DNA of 64,000 nucleotides from Flavobacteriaceae bacterium (GCA_030148025.1 JASBUG010000033.1:57682-121681); one strand, 5' to 3'. Positions 17,984 to 27,436 are shown, numbered from the stretch's first letter. Numbers and translations: made by a program. Notes: a model not told the origin generated them from the sequence alone.

Positions 17984-18631
17984 ATGTTTCTCGAAAATAC
18001 AGTAAATCATAAAGAACAATTTGGCTGGATCGAAGTTATTTGCGGTTCAATGTTTTCTGGTAAAACAGAAGAATTAATCCGTCGTTTAAAACGTGCTCAG
18101 TTTGCAAGACAAAAAGTAGAGATCTTTAAACCTACTGTAGATGTACGTTATGATGATGAAATGGTGGTCTCCCACGATGCTAACGAAATTCGATCTACTC
18201 CTGTGCCTGCAGCGGCTAATATTCCTATTTTAGCTGATGGCTGTGATGTAGTTGGTATTGATGAAGCTCAATTTTTTGATGATGAAATTGTACGTGTTTG
18301 CAATGATCTTGCTAATAAAGGAATTCGTGTAATTGTTGCTGGATTAGATATGGACTTTAAAGGCAATCCGTTTGGGCCAATGCCTCATTTAATGGCAACA
18401 GCAGAATATGTAACCAAAGTACATGCTGTATGTACTAGAACAGGAAATTTAGCCCAATATAGCTACCGAAAAGCTAAAAGTGACGACCTTGTTTTACTGG
18501 GTGAGGTAGAAGAATACGAGCCTTTAAGCAGAGCGGCATTCTACAAGGCGATGTTGCGTGACAAAGTACGAAATATGAAAGTGAACGATCCAGAAGAGAT
18601 CCCTTCTAACACAAAAAGTACAAATGCTTAA
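17984..18631 (+). CDS. tdk: thymidine kinase, type II
   Basis: A 215-residue enzyme that phosphorylates thymidine for salvage. Walker A is GSMFSGKT (residues 21-28), with the DEAQFF Walker B/lid motif near 86-91. Of the zinc-ribbon cysteines of the family, only the first remains (VCTRTG, where VCxxCG is usual), and the C-terminal pair is SRAAF instead of C-R-x-C-F. I believe this loss is shared by flavobacterial homologues. The stop codon lies within alr, an 8-bp overlap. Confidence 0.93.
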   Translation: MFLENTVNHKEQFGWIEVICGSMFSGKTEELIRRLKRAQFARQKVEIFKPTVDVRYDDEMVVSHDANEIRSTPVPAAANIPILADGCDVVGIDEAQFFDDEIVRVCNDLANKGIRVIVAGLDMDFKGNPFGPMPHLMATAEYVTKVHAVCTRTGNLAQYSYRKAKSDDLVLLGEVEEYEPLSRAAFYKAMLRDKVRNMKVNDPEEIPSNTKSTNA

Positions 18632-19730
18632 AGCTCGAGAAACAGTTCTTGAAATAGATCTAAATGCACTAACACATAATTTCGAATACCTTAAATCAAA
18701 GCTTTCGGATAGCACAAAATTCTTAGCTGTCGTTAAAGCGTTTGCTTATGGAAATGACGCAGCAACAATAGCCACCCATTTAGAACAGTTAGATGTGGAC
18801 TACTTTGCTGTTGCTTACACAAATGAAGGTGTTGCCTTGCGTGATTCTGGAGTTACTAAACCTATTTTAGTATTACATCCTCAACCCGCTAATTTTAAAA
18901 CTTTAATAGATAGGTGCCTTGAACCAAGTTTATATAGCGCTAGAGTTTTTAACAAATTTATAGAAACCGTTAATAAACTTAACCAAAAGCATTACCCTGT
19001 TCATATAAAGTTCAATACTGGATTAAACCGTCTTGGATTTTGGAAAAACGATGTAGACTATATTCTAAGCAAATTAAAGGAAGTTGATTCAATAAAAGTA
19101 GCTTCTATATTTTCCCATTTAGCTGCTAGTGAAGATTTAAATGAGCAAGAGTTTACTAAATCACAAATTGAAACTTTTAGTTCTATTTCAAAAAAGTTCA
19201 TATCAAATTTAGACTATAAACCAAAGTTGCATATGTGTAACACTTCGGGTATTTTAAACTACCCTGAAGCACATTTTGATATGGTTAGAAGTGGAATTGG
19301 GCTTTATGGTTTTGGTAATTCTCCTGAGGAAAACACTAATTTAAAACCTATAGCATCTTTAAAGTCAGTTATTTCTCAAATTCATCTTATAGAAAAAGGC
19401 GAAACCGTGGGTTATAATCGTGCTTTTAAGAGTTCTGGATTTAGCAAAACAGCAACTATTCCCATTGGTCATGCCGATGGTATTGGCAGACAATATGGTA
19501 ATGGCAACGGCTATGTGATAATTAATAAGCAAAAAGCCTCTATTATTGGAAATGTTTGTATGGATATGATTATGGTAGATATAACAAACATACCTTGCAA
19601 TGAAGGAGACGAGGTTATCATTTTTGATCAGAAATATACTGCAGAAGAGTTAGCCAATACCACCAATACTATTTCGTACGAAATTATAACCTCTATCTCA
19701 CAAAGAATTAAACGAAAAATTATAAAATAA
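18624..19730 (+). CDS. alr: alanine racemase
   Basis: A 368-residue PLP enzyme converting L- to D-alanine for peptidoglycan. The PLP lysine is K38 in [11 protein letters not shown]; family members usually read KADAYGHG, so the residues around K38 are slightly divergent. The catalytic tyrosine is Y264 in GYNRAF. The C-terminal domain has [11 protein letters not shown]. It is translationally coupled to tdk by overlap and is not fused to MurF as some Bacteroidota racemases are. Confidence 0.94.
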   Translation: MLKARETVLEIDLNALTHNFEYLKSKLSDSTKFLAVVKAFAYGNDAATIATHLEQLDVDYFAVAYTNEGVALRDSGVTKPILVLHPQPANFKTLIDRCLEPSLYSARVFNKFIETVNKLNQKHYPVHIKFNTGLNRLGFWKNDVDYILSKLKEVDSIKVASIFSHLAASEDLNEQEFTKSQIETFSSISKKFISNLDYKPKLHMCNTSGILNYPEAHFDMVRSGIGLYGFGNSPEENTNLKPIASLKSVISQIHLIEKGETVGYNRAFKSSGFSKTATIPIGHADGIGRQYGNGNGYVIINKQKASIIGNVCMDMIMVDITNIPCNEGDEVIIFDQKYTAEELANTTNTISYEIITSISQRIKRKIIK

Positions 19731-19804
19731 GCCTTTTGCTTTTTTAACATTTAAGATTTTTCGCTATTTTTAAAAAACTATTAACTAAACTAACACCTTA
19801 AATT

Positions 19805-20206
19805 ATGCTTAAAGAATTTAAAGAGTTTGCCATGAAAGGCAACTTGGTAGACATAGCAGTAGCCTTTGTAATGGGTGCTGCATTCAACAAAGTAGTATCA
19901 TCTTTTACAGGTGGCATTGTATCTCCTTTAATTGGACTTATTTTTAAATCTGACTTTAAAGACCAGAAATGGGTTATTAATGAAGGCGTTGCTGATGAAG
20001 CTGGTAATGTAACCGGAGAAGTTGCTGTTTTATGGGGTGATTTTGTTACAAACCTTATCGATTTTATTATTGTTGCTTTTGTAATGTTCCTTATTATCAA
20101 AGGAATTAATAAAATGAAGAAAAAAGAAGAGCCAGCACCAGCACCACCAGCTGGACCATCTCAAGAAGATTTGCTTGCTGAGATTCGAGATTTGTTAAAA
20201 AAGTAA
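19805..20206 (+). CDS. mscL: large-conductance mechanosensitive channel MscL
   Basis: A 133-residue inner-membrane channel that opens on hypo-osmotic shock. N-terminal LKEFKEFAMKGNLVDIAVAFVMGAAFNKVV is the conserved TM1 gate region, TM2 is FVTNLIDFIIVAFVMFLIIKGIN, and the C-terminal helix has KKKEEPAPAP. It lies 74 bp after alr and is followed by a strong terminator. Confidence 0.95.
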   Translation: MLKEFKEFAMKGNLVDIAVAFVMGAAFNKVVSSFTGGIVSPLIGLIFKSDFKDQKWVINEGVADEAGNVTGEVAVLWGDFVTNLIDFIIVAFVMFLIIKGINKMKKKEEPAPAPPAGPSQEDLLAEIRDLLKK

Positions 20207-20225
20207 CATTCTAAACATTATTGTT

Positions 20226-20262
20226 AAAAAGACCTCGTTTAGTATAAACGAGGTCTTTTTTT
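20226..20262 (+). terminator. intrinsic terminator after mscL
   Basis: Inverted repeat GACCTCGTTTA / TAAACGAGGTC with loop GTA, flanked by A5 and T7 tracts. Confidence 0.9.
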
Positions 20263-20298
20263 ATGCATTTGTATAAGCTATCGAAATAAATTAATGCA

Positions 20299-20306
20299 TA
20301 CTTTTG
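20299..20306 (+). promoter_or_regulatory. -7 element for asd
   Basis: TACTTTTG matches TAnnTTTG and lies 31 bp upstream of the asd start codon, after the mscL terminator. No TTG at the ideal -33 distance is evident. Confidence 0.5.
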
Positions 20307-20337
20307 CGAGACATTTTTTAATTAAACAAAAAAACAG

Positions 20338-21327
20338 ATGAGAGTAGCTGTTGTAGGCGCAACCGGAATGGTAGGCAATGTCATGTTAGAAGTTCTTGAA
20401 GAACGTAATTTTCCTATCTCAGAATTAATTCCTGTTGCTTCAGAAAGAAGTGTTGGCAAAGAGATACACTATAAAGGAACACCTTACAAAATTGTTAGTT
20501 TAAGTGATGCCGTTTCAATGCAACCTGATATTGCTTTATTTTCAGCTGGTGGTGATACTTCTTTAGAATGGGCTCCAAAATTTGCTGAAGCTGGAACAAC
20601 TGTAATCGATAACTCTTCAGCATGGAGAATGGATCCTGATAAAAAGTTGGTTGTTCCCGAAATAAATGCAAAAGCTCTTACTAAAAATGATAAAATTATT
20701 GCAAACCCTAATTGCTCAACCATTCAATTAGTATTAGCACTTGCACCACTTCATGACAAGTATAAAATGAAACGTGTGGTTGTTTCAACATATCAATCGG
20801 TATCTGGTACAGGTGTAAAAGCAGTTCAACAATTAGAAAATGAAATTAATGGTGTTGAAGGTGAAATGGCTTACCCTTATCCAATAGGTAAAAATGCCTT
20901 GCCTCATTGTGACGTCTTTTTAGAAAACGGTTATACTAAAGAGGAAATGAAATTAGCCAGAGAGCCACAAAAAATATTGGACGACAGAACATTTTCTGTA
21001 ACAGCAACGGCTGTTAGAATTCCAACAGCTGGTGGGCATAGCGAAGCTGTAAATGTGCAATTCGAAAATGATTTTAATTTAGAAGACATACGTACAATAT
21101 TATCTCAAACTGAAGGTATCGTTGTTCAAGATAACACAGACACCAATACTTACCCTATGCCAATATATGCACATGGTAAAGACGATGTGTTTGTAGGAAG
21201 AATTCGCAGAGATGAAACACAACCAAACACTTTGAACATGTGGGTTGTAGCTGATAATTTACGAAAAGGGGCTGCTACTAATGCCATTCAAATAGCAGAA
21301 TACTTAAATTCTAACGAATTAGTGTAG
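20338..21327 (+). CDS. asd: aspartate-semialdehyde dehydrogenase
   Basis: A 329-residue NADP-dependent enzyme making aspartate semialdehyde for Lys, Thr, Met and diaminopimelate synthesis. The nucleotide-binding motif is GATGMVG (residues 7-13), the catalytic cysteine is C126 in NPNCSTIQL, and the active-site histidine is in IPTAGGHSEAV. Length is normal. It appears monocistronic with its own promoter. Confidence 0.95.
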   Translation: MRVAVVGATGMVGNVMLEVLEERNFPISELIPVASERSVGKEIHYKGTPYKIVSLSDAVSMQPDIALFSAGGDTSLEWAPKFAEAGTTVIDNSSAWRMDPDKKLVVPEINAKALTKNDKIIANPNCSTIQLVLALAPLHDKYKMKRVVVSTYQSVSGTGVKAVQQLENEINGVEGEMAYPYPIGKNALPHCDVFLENGYTKEEMKLAREPQKILDDRTFSVTATAVRIPTAGGHSEAVNVQFENDFNLEDIRTILSQTEGIVVQDNTDTNTYPMPIYAHGKDDVFVGRIRRDETQPNTLNMWVVADNLRKGAATNAIQIAEYLNSNELV

Positions 21328-21372
21328 TAAAACCTTGTTGTTTGTAGAAAAAATCTGCGTTTTAACATATTA

Positions 21373-21452
21373 TATAGAAAATTTGGCATTATAACTAATT
21401 AATTCCTAGAGGCTTCCCCTTTTGGCTAAATTAGCTATCCAAATTTTCTATA
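21373..21452 (+). repeat. 80-bp inverted-repeat element / leader stem-loop
   Basis: The arms TATAGAAAATTTGG (21373-21386) and CCAAATTTTCTATA (21439-21452) are perfect 14-bp complements. Pairing continues inside after a 4-nt bulge, ATAACTAATT against AATTAGCTAT with one mismatch. The right arm ends 1 bp before the start codon at 21454. It may be a leader hairpin that masks translation initiation, or a small MITE-like element. Confidence 0.7.
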
Positions 21453-21453
21453 A

Positions 21454-22548
21454 ATGACTAAAAATTACACTTGGGTATACGGTCTTACACTGTTAATATT
21501 CTCGTGCTTATCTTGTACGGAGCAAGATAATTATGTCTCAACCCAACCTACTACTCAAAACTCTCCTGTATCGCTCGACTTAAATGGTGAGCCGTATCAA
21601 AATTTATCTGAATACAATTTTTTTGAAGGTAATATGGCAGATCTAAAGCCTGTTAATGGTGTTTTGCCTTATAAAATTATCAGTGGTTTGTTTATCGATT
21701 ATGCCAAAGCAAAAACTTTTGTTTGGATGCCAAAAGGTTCTAAAGCACGTTATGTAGATGATCATAGTGTTTTTGATTTTCCCGAAGGATCTGTGTTAAT
21801 TACCACGCATTTCTTTGAAAATGTACTTCCTGAAAAGTACACTAAGATGATTGAGACCCGATTACTCATTAAGCAAAAAGATGAGTGGATTATGGCTAAC
21901 TATAAGTGGAATGATGAGCAAACTGAAGCTACTTATACCAAAGCTGGAAGTTTTGTTGGAGTTACTTTTGTAGATAATAACGAAACAAAATCTGTAAACT
22001 ATAAAATACCATCATATGATGAGTGTTTTACATGCCATAATAAATATGATGAAATTCTTCCAATAGGGACAAAACCACAAAATATAAATAGTGTTTTTGC
22101 TTATAAGGAAGGGGTTAAAAATCAGTTACAAAAATGGGTTGATTATGGCTATTTAGAAAATAAATTACCATCAAACATAAACACTGTAGTAAACTGGGAA
22201 GATGCATCTCAACCTTTAGATTTAAGAGTGCGCTCTTATTTAGACATTAATTGCGCGCATTGTCATTCAGATAAGGGATACTGTGAATACGCTCCATTAC
22301 GATTCCCTTTTAATAAAACTGAAGATGCTATTAATATGGGTGTTAATATAGAGCATAGCTTTAAGCTAGAACAAGGCTTATCTCATATTGTAACGCCAGG
22401 CAAAGCGAGTGAATCTGCTTTGCTATTTAGAATTAGCTCAACATTAGACGAATATAAAATGCCAATTATTGGTAGAACACAACAACACAAAGAAGGTGTT
22501 GAATTAATTAATCAATGGATTAACTCTTTAGATAACGATTACAAATAA
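21454..22548 (+). CDS. diheme c-type cytochrome lipoprotein (SO_2930/HNE_0200-like)
   Basis: A 364-residue lipoprotein (signal LTLLIFSCLSC, lipobox Cys21). Two c-heme sites are C191-F-T-C194-H195 and C267-A-H-C270-H271. The spacing and the surrounding segments (AYKEGVKNQLQKW, LRVRSYLDINCAHCHSDKG) match the diheme family described with Shewanella SO_2930. It is probably anchored in a membrane facing the periplasm as an electron carrier. It is followed after 24 bp by an FG-GAP/ASPIC secreted protein. Confidence 0.82.
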   Translation: MTKNYTWVYGLTLLIFSCLSCTEQDNYVSTQPTTQNSPVSLDLNGEPYQNLSEYNFFEGNMADLKPVNGVLPYKIISGLFIDYAKAKTFVWMPKGSKARYVDDHSVFDFPEGSVLITTHFFENVLPEKYTKMIETRLLIKQKDEWIMANYKWNDEQTEATYTKAGSFVGVTFVDNNETKSVNYKIPSYDECFTCHNKYDEILPIGTKPQNINSVFAYKEGVKNQLQKWVDYGYLENKLPSNINTVVNWEDASQPLDLRVRSYLDINCAHCHSDKGYCEYAPLRFPFNKTEDAINMGVNIEHSFKLEQGLSHIVTPGKASESALLFRISSTLDEYKMPIIGRTQQHKEGVELINQWINSLDNDYK

Positions 22549-22572
22549 TATTGCTATTAATACCAAATCATT

Positions 22573-24660
22573 ATGAAAAATAAATTACTCTTTTTAATAT
22601 TCTTTTTAACCGGTCTTGGGCTATCAGCTCAAACTAGTTCGAACTCATGTACGGAGGCAGATAATGCTACTCATATTACAGGGTCTGGAACATTTTCTGT
22701 GACATCTTTTAATGGTGCAGCACCTGTTCCTGTATGTACATCAAATACTGCTGCTTCAAATGGTGAGTGGTTTGCATATACACCTTCAAGTGATTTAAGA
22801 GTAACTGTATCATCAGACCTTCAGGTAAATGCTGATAATACAGTTGACACTAGAGTTCAAATATATAGTGGAGATTGTAATGCTTTAACATGTTTTGCAA
22901 GCAGTGATGATGATGGAAACCTTTATAGCAGATTATCAGTAGCCGCTTTTAATGTTGTTGCAGGTGAAACATATTATATAGCTTGGGACAACCGTTTTGA
23001 TAATGATGGATTTGACTTTACTGTTACAGAAGAGACCTTATTGCCGCTTAGCTTTACACAACAAAGTATTTCTACTGGTGGAACTTTTAGAGGTGTCGTA
23101 GATATGAATAACGACGATTTAGACGATATTGTTTCTATTGTTACAAGAACTGTAACACCACAAGCTCCTGCAACACCATATAATGTTTATGATTTAAACA
23201 TTCAACATCAAACAAACTCAGGTAATTTTATCGATAACGACTACATTGTCTCTGCACCGTACAGTGCTTCTTGGAGCTTAGCAGCTGGAGATTATAATGC
23301 TGACGGTTATGCCGATCTTGTTTTTGGAAATGGTTCTGGAGTTAACATTGTAAAAGCAGGAAATAATGGAACCTCTTATTCTGTAGATATTTCTACTGGC
23401 GGTATTTTTACTCAACGAACTAATTTTGTTGATATTAATGGAGATGGTCATTTAGATATATTTGTATGTCATGATGTGGCACCTAATGTATACTATATTA
23501 ATGATGGCAATAATAATCTAACTTACTATCAAGGTGCCGATGTTAATGGTGTGCCAGAAGGCTTAGGCATTTATCCATCTGGAGGTAATTATGGTTCTGT
23601 TTGGATTGATTACGATAATGATAGAGATATGGATATGTTCATGGCCAAATGTGGCGGTGGTGAAGAAAGAAGAACTAATCAATTATTTAGAAACAATGGA
23701 AATGGTTCTTTTACAGAAGTTGCGGCTTCTGCTGGATTAGCAGATCCAATCCAAACATGGTCTGGAGCCTGGGGTGACTATGATAATGATGGTGATATGG
23801 ATGTTTTTATTGGAGGTTATAATGGAACCGCTCATAAAATGATGCGTAACAACGGAAATGGTACATTTACAGATATTACAGCTACAACTGGCCTCAATTC
23901 GTTTACAGACACAGGAATTGATAATGTCCCAGCTGATTTTAATAACGATGGGTTTGTAGATATTTTATCTAATGGTAATATTCTATTAAATGATGGTGAC
24001 ACAAACAATATGTCTTTCACAGCATATACAGATGGAATGCCTAATCACGGAGGTGTTGGTGATTTAAATAACGATGGATTCTTGGATGTTTGTAGTTCTA
24101 AAATTTATTTTAATGATGGCAATACCAATAATTATTTTAAAATTAATCTTAACGGAAATCAAAGTAATGGAACAGGCATAGGTGCTCGAGTAGAAATTAC
24201 TAGTAATGGTATTGGAACACAAATAAGAGATGTTAGAAGTGGTGAAGGTTTTAGGTATATGAGCAGCCTAACAACGCATTTTGGTCTTGGACAAGATACA
24301 TCTATTAGCTCAGTAAAGATTTACTGGCCTTCTGGTACTGTAGATGTTATTAATAACCCTGGTATTAATCAAACTATTGAAATTAATGAGGGCGAGGCTT
24401 TGGGAACGCAATCTGAAACATTTGTTGAAGACTTAGCTTTATATCCTAACCCAGCAAAAGCATTGCTTTATGTAAACACAAAATACAATCTAACCGATTT
24501 AATTTATTCGGTATTTGATGTCTCTGGAAAACGAGTTTTAAACGGAAAATTTTCCGCTAAAACAAAAAGCATTAATGTCTCTGCTCTTGCTACAGGTGCT
24601 TACTTTTTAAGAATTATGGACGATGGGTTAACTAAAACTCAAAAATTCATTAAAGAATAA
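22573..24660 (+). CDS. FG-GAP/VCBS repeat protein with ASPIC/UnbV domain and T9SS type A sorting domain
   Basis: A 695-residue exported protein. The signal peptide ends GLGLSAQ. An N-terminal beta domain covers residues 25-155. Six or so calcium-binding FG-GAP repeats follow, with D-x-D/N-x-D-G motifs (DYNADGYADL, DINGDGHLDIF, DYDNDGDMDVF, DFNNDGFVDI). The ASPIC/UnbV domain (about 535-615, GARVEITSNG through WPSGTVDVI) comes next. A type A C-terminal T9SS domain (last 75 residues, LYPNPAKALLYV through TQKFIKE) indicates secretion and surface attachment. It is probably in an operon with the diheme cytochrome. Its ligand is unknown. Confidence 0.88.
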   Translation: MKNKLLFLIFFLTGLGLSAQTSSNSCTEADNATHITGSGTFSVTSFNGAAPVPVCTSNTAASNGEWFAYTPSSDLRVTVSSDLQVNADNTVDTRVQIYSGDCNALTCFASSDDDGNLYSRLSVAAFNVVAGETYYIAWDNRFDNDGFDFTVTEETLLPLSFTQQSISTGGTFRGVVDMNNDDLDDIVSIVTRTVTPQAPATPYNVYDLNIQHQTNSGNFIDNDYIVSAPYSASWSLAAGDYNADGYADLVFGNGSGVNIVKAGNNGTSYSVDISTGGIFTQRTNFVDINGDGHLDIFVCHDVAPNVYYINDGNNNLTYYQGADVNGVPEGLGIYPSGGNYGSVWIDYDNDRDMDMFMAKCGGGEERRTNQLFRNNGNGSFTEVAASAGLADPIQTWSGAWGDYDNDGDMDVFIGGYNGTAHKMMRNNGNGTFTDITATTGLNSFTDTGIDNVPADFNNDGFVDILSNGNILLNDGDTNNMSFTAYTDGMPNHGGVGDLNNDGFLDVCSSKIYFNDGNTNNYFKINLNGNQSNGTGIGARVEITSNGIGTQIRDVRSGEGFRYMSSLTTHFGLGQDTSISSVKIYWPSGTVDVINNPGINQTIEINEGEALGTQSETFVEDLALYPNPAKALLYVNTKYNLTDLIYSVFDVSGKRVLNGKFSAKTKSINVSALATGAYFLRIMDDGLTKTQKFIKE

Positions 24661-24683
24661 ACACAGTTTAATCAAAAACTTTT

Positions 24684-24716
24684 AAAAGCTGTCTAGTAAT
24701 CTAGACAGCTTTTTTT
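24684..24716 (+). terminator. intrinsic terminator
   Basis: Inverted repeat AGCTGTCTAG / CTAGACAGCT with loop TAAT, followed by T6, directly after the ASPIC gene. Confidence 0.88.
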
Positions 24717-24720
24717 ATAC

Positions 24721-24728
24721 TATTTTTG
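24721..24728 (+). promoter_or_regulatory. -7 element for ABC ATPase gene
   Basis: TATTTTTG matches TAnnTTTG, 17 bp upstream of the ATG at 24746 and just after the preceding terminator. Confidence 0.5.
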
Positions 24729-24745
24729 ACAACTAAACGCTCGCT

Positions 24746-25669
24746 ATGTTAAAGGTTGAGAACATCTCATTTGGGTACCAACGTAATACATTTCTTAAAG
24801 ATTTAAGTTTTCACGTAAACGCAGGTGAGCATATATCTATTATAGGAGAAAGTGGATCGGGAAAAAGCACATTGTTAAAATTGTTATATGGTGAATACGA
24901 TCTTAATTCAGGGAGCATTTTTTGGAAAAACACCCAAATATTAGGGCCTTCTCATAATCTGGTTATAGATTATCCATTTATAAAATATGTTGCCCAAGAG
25001 TTTGACCTGATGCCATATATAAGTGTCGCTGAGAACATTGGTAAGTTCTTATCAAACTTTTATCCAGAAGAAAAACAAAACCGGGTAAATGCACTTATAG
25101 AAGTAGTAGAACTAACTGAATTCGCTAACACAAAAGTTCAATATTTAAGTGGCGGACAAAAACAACGTGTAGCCATAGCCAGAGCCATTGCATTACAACC
25201 AGAAATATTAATCTTAGATGAACCTTTTAGTCATATAGACAATTTTAAAAAACACTCTCTTAGACGAAGTTTATTCAGCTATTTAAAAAACAACAATATT
25301 GCCTGTATAGTTGCCACACACGACAAAAATGATGTGCTTCCTTTTGCTGATAATATGTTAGTGCTTCATGATGGCTCCCTTATGGCTCAAGGCACTCCAG
25401 AACAATTATATAAAAACCCTCAATCACCATTAATAGCATCTTTCTTTGGAGAATATAATATTATTGAACCCTATGGTATAGTGTATGCGCATAACATTAC
25501 AGTCACTAATAATTCACAGCTAAAAGCAACGGTTCTTAAATCATTCTATAATGGCAACTATTATTTAATAGAAGCACTCTTAAATAATAACACCATCTTT
25601 TTTAAGTCTCTGAACCAATATAAAGCTGGTGACATTGTATCTATAGCTATTAAAGAGCAGCGTTTATAA
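24746..25669 (+). CDS. ABC transporter ATP-binding protein
   Basis: A 307-residue ATPase. Walker A is GESGSGKST (34-42), the signature is LSGGQ (134-138), Walker B is ILILDEP (154-160), and the H-loop is ATHDKND. After about residue 235 there is an extra C-terminal domain resembling a TOBE/regulatory extension, as in Pot/CysA-type importer ATPases. No permease gene is adjacent, so its partner is unknown. It is transcribed alone, and its 3' end overlaps the convergent gene by 6 bp. Confidence 0.85.
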   Translation: MLKVENISFGYQRNTFLKDLSFHVNAGEHISIIGESGSGKSTLLKLLYGEYDLNSGSIFWKNTQILGPSHNLVIDYPFIKYVAQEFDLMPYISVAENIGKFLSNFYPEEKQNRVNALIEVVELTEFANTKVQYLSGGQKQRVAIARAIALQPEILILDEPFSHIDNFKKHSLRRSLFSYLKNNNIACIVATHDKNDVLPFADNMLVLHDGSLMAQGTPEQLYKNPQSPLIASFFGEYNIIEPYGIVYAHNITVTNNSQLKATVLKSFYNGNYYLIEALLNNNTIFFKSLNQYKAGDIVSIAIKEQRL

Positions 25670-26113
25670 CACGTTAGCTATTTTAAAATCCTTTCCATTA
25701 AAGTTAAAAACGTCTCCAGCTGTTTTAGATAGTAATAGTTTGCCAATTGGTGTATTTAAAGAAATAGCATAAAACAACTCTTTATCAATATGTATTTCAC
25801 CAGCACTAACAGATAAAAAATAGTTAGCTCGATTTGTATACACAACTGATCCTAAACATACAATATTAGATTGCTTATTAACATCAATAAGCTGAAGAGT
25901 CTGTTTAATTTTTTGAATTTCTGCTAACTGTTGTCCTGCTTTTTCTCGTTCCAATTGCACCATAGCTCGCCCTGTTTCATGTTTATCTCCAGCTGTACTT
26001 TTGGTTTCAGAGCTAAGTGCTTTTTGCAACTCTTCAATTGTTGTATTAATAGCAGAAAATCGTTTTTCTACAAAATCTTCACAATATTGATAAAGCTGCT
26101 TTTTTATGTCCAT
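25664..26113 (-). CDS. GreA/GreB-like protein (often labelled 3-oxoacyl-ACP synthase)
   Basis: A 149-residue protein with an N-terminal coiled coil (1-75) whose loop reads STAGDKHETGRAM. A C-terminal FKBP-like domain (about 85-149) contains GSVVYTN, LNTPIGKLLLSKTAGDVF and FKIANVL, which parallel the GreA C-terminal motifs (the SPLGxALLGKxxGD block). I infer an RNA-polymerase secondary-channel factor of the Gre family. As I recall, some flavobacterial databases label homologues as 3-oxoacyl-ACP synthase; nothing in the sequence supports that. It overlaps the upstream dehydrogenase by 1 bp. Confidence 0.72.
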   Translation of the reverse strand: MDIKKQLYQYCEDFVEKRFSAINTTIEELQKALSSETKSTAGDKHETGRAMVQLEREKAGQQLAEIQKIKQTLQLIDVNKQSNIVCLGSVVYTNRANYFLSVSAGEIHIDKELFYAISLNTPIGKLLLSKTAGDVFNFNGKDFKIANVL

Positions 26114-27252
26114 TATATCAGTCTACTTGTTTTTTTATAAATAACACCTCGCTCTTCCAGATACTTTAAAAAGTACTTAAAGCAAGTTTCATGTTTACCA
26201 ACAAGCTCTGGAGGGAACACTCCTTTTTCTTTAAAAAGACCTTCTAGAAACAAATTTGCTGCAGCTGTAGCTGTATAACCAGTAGTTCTTGACATAGACG
26301 ATGTTTGTGTTTCCGGGCAGTATTCGTCATAAAGGTTATAAACAACTTCCTCGATATTACCATCACTATTTTCGCCTTTAACAGTAACTCGCATCACTGT
26401 TAACTCTTCCTCGGTTGGGCCAAGTTTCCACTCATTAAATAATATTTTACTCGTAAAATCTAAAGGAGTTATTTCAGCCCCTTTTAGCTCTATGATCTCT
26501 TCACTAAAAAACCCACTCTCCTTAAGTACTTTTATATACTCTACATGCCCTGGATAACGCAAGGTTTTTTCTTTCATATTAGGAATATGTGGCATGGTAT
26601 AAATTATTGATCGTAAGCCATCAGAATTAAAAGATTCTAAAGTACCTATATTATCGAACTCCAAATATTCACAATCTGTTAATGCTTCCCTTGTTATAAC
26701 CTGACCGTTTTCAACATAACGAGCTGGTCGTGTATATTCTTCAATAACATCTACTGGTGAAAATGGTGCCTTATAGCAAAAAGGCCATTTTTTTACTTTT
26801 GGTAATCCACCTACTAAACACTCAAAATCTGTGAGTTTCATTTGTTCATTATAATATCCTAAGATGATATTATCCATACCTGGAGCAACGCCACAATCTA
26901 CAATTGCCGTAACCCCTTTTTGTTTAGCCAATTCGTCTAGCTCTAAAGAGTTTTCAGGGAAGAAGGATATGTCAATTACATTCTTTCCAGCTTCAATGAT
27001 GGTTTTAAGTGTTTCAAAACCCAAAAACCCTGGCACTGCACAAATTACCAGATCAGCCTCTTTTATGGTTTCCTGCAGTATTTCTTTATCTGTTACATCT
27101 AGCAACAAGAAGTTAAGAACATTGCATTTTTGCTTTACTTTTTCGAGTGTATGTAAATTAACATCTGTTAATGTTACTTTATGTTTTGCAGCCATATCTA
27201 TAGCCATCGCGCTACCTACCATTCCAGCGCCTAATACAATTATATGTTTCAT
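26113..27252 (-). CDS. saccharopine dehydrogenase family protein
   Basis: A 379-residue NAD(P)-binding enzyme with GAGMVGSAMAID (residues 6-17) as the Rossmann loop. ADLVICAVPGFLG, IVDCGVAPGMDN and the C-terminal TGYTATAAANLFLEG match saccharopine dehydrogenase/LYS9-like proteins of Bacteroidota. The reaction is probably an amino-acid dehydrogenase step in lysine metabolism; direction and substrate are not resolved. It is cotranscribed with the GreA-like gene through a 1-bp overlap. Confidence 0.87.
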   Translation of the reverse strand: MKHIIVLGAGMVGSAMAIDMAAKHKVTLTDVNLHTLEKVKQKCNVLNFLLLDVTDKEILQETIKEADLVICAVPGFLGFETLKTIIEAGKNVIDISFFPENSLELDELAKQKGVTAIVDCGVAPGMDNIILGYYNEQMKLTDFECLVGGLPKVKKWPFCYKAPFSPVDVIEEYTRPARYVENGQVITREALTDCEYLEFDNIGTLESFNSDGLRSIIYTMPHIPNMKEKTLRYPGHVEYIKVLKESGFFSEEIIELKGAEITPLDFTSKILFNEWKLGPTEEELTVMRVTVKGENSDGNIEEVVYNLYDEYCPETQTSSMSRTTGYTATAAANLFLEGLFKEKGVFPPELVGKHETCFKYFLKYLEERGVIYKKTSRLI

Positions 27253-27401
27253 TAAAATAAATTAAAGGTTAAAAAGAATTAAAAACTTAGTTGAAGAAAG
27301 CTAACGTTATAGCCCCGGAATAAGTACCCATGGCATTTCGTTGGTTTTTAATATTCTTTTTACTTGCATGAGCTAAAGGTACCAATAAAAAATAGCGCAT
27401 A

Positions 27402-27434
27402 AAAAAACTCCGAAAATAAATTTCGGAGTTTTTT
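27402..27434. terminator. intrinsic terminator after accC
   Basis: Inverted repeat ACTCCGAAA / TTTCGGAGT with loop ATAAA, flanked by A7 and T6, 3 bp beyond the accC stop on the minus strand. Confidence 0.88.
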
Positions 27435-27436
27435 GT

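Noticed and set aside
26864..27265. 133-aa rightward frame inside the saccharopine dehydrogenase-like gene
   Set aside because: Fully antisense to a well-supported enzyme; no start signals.
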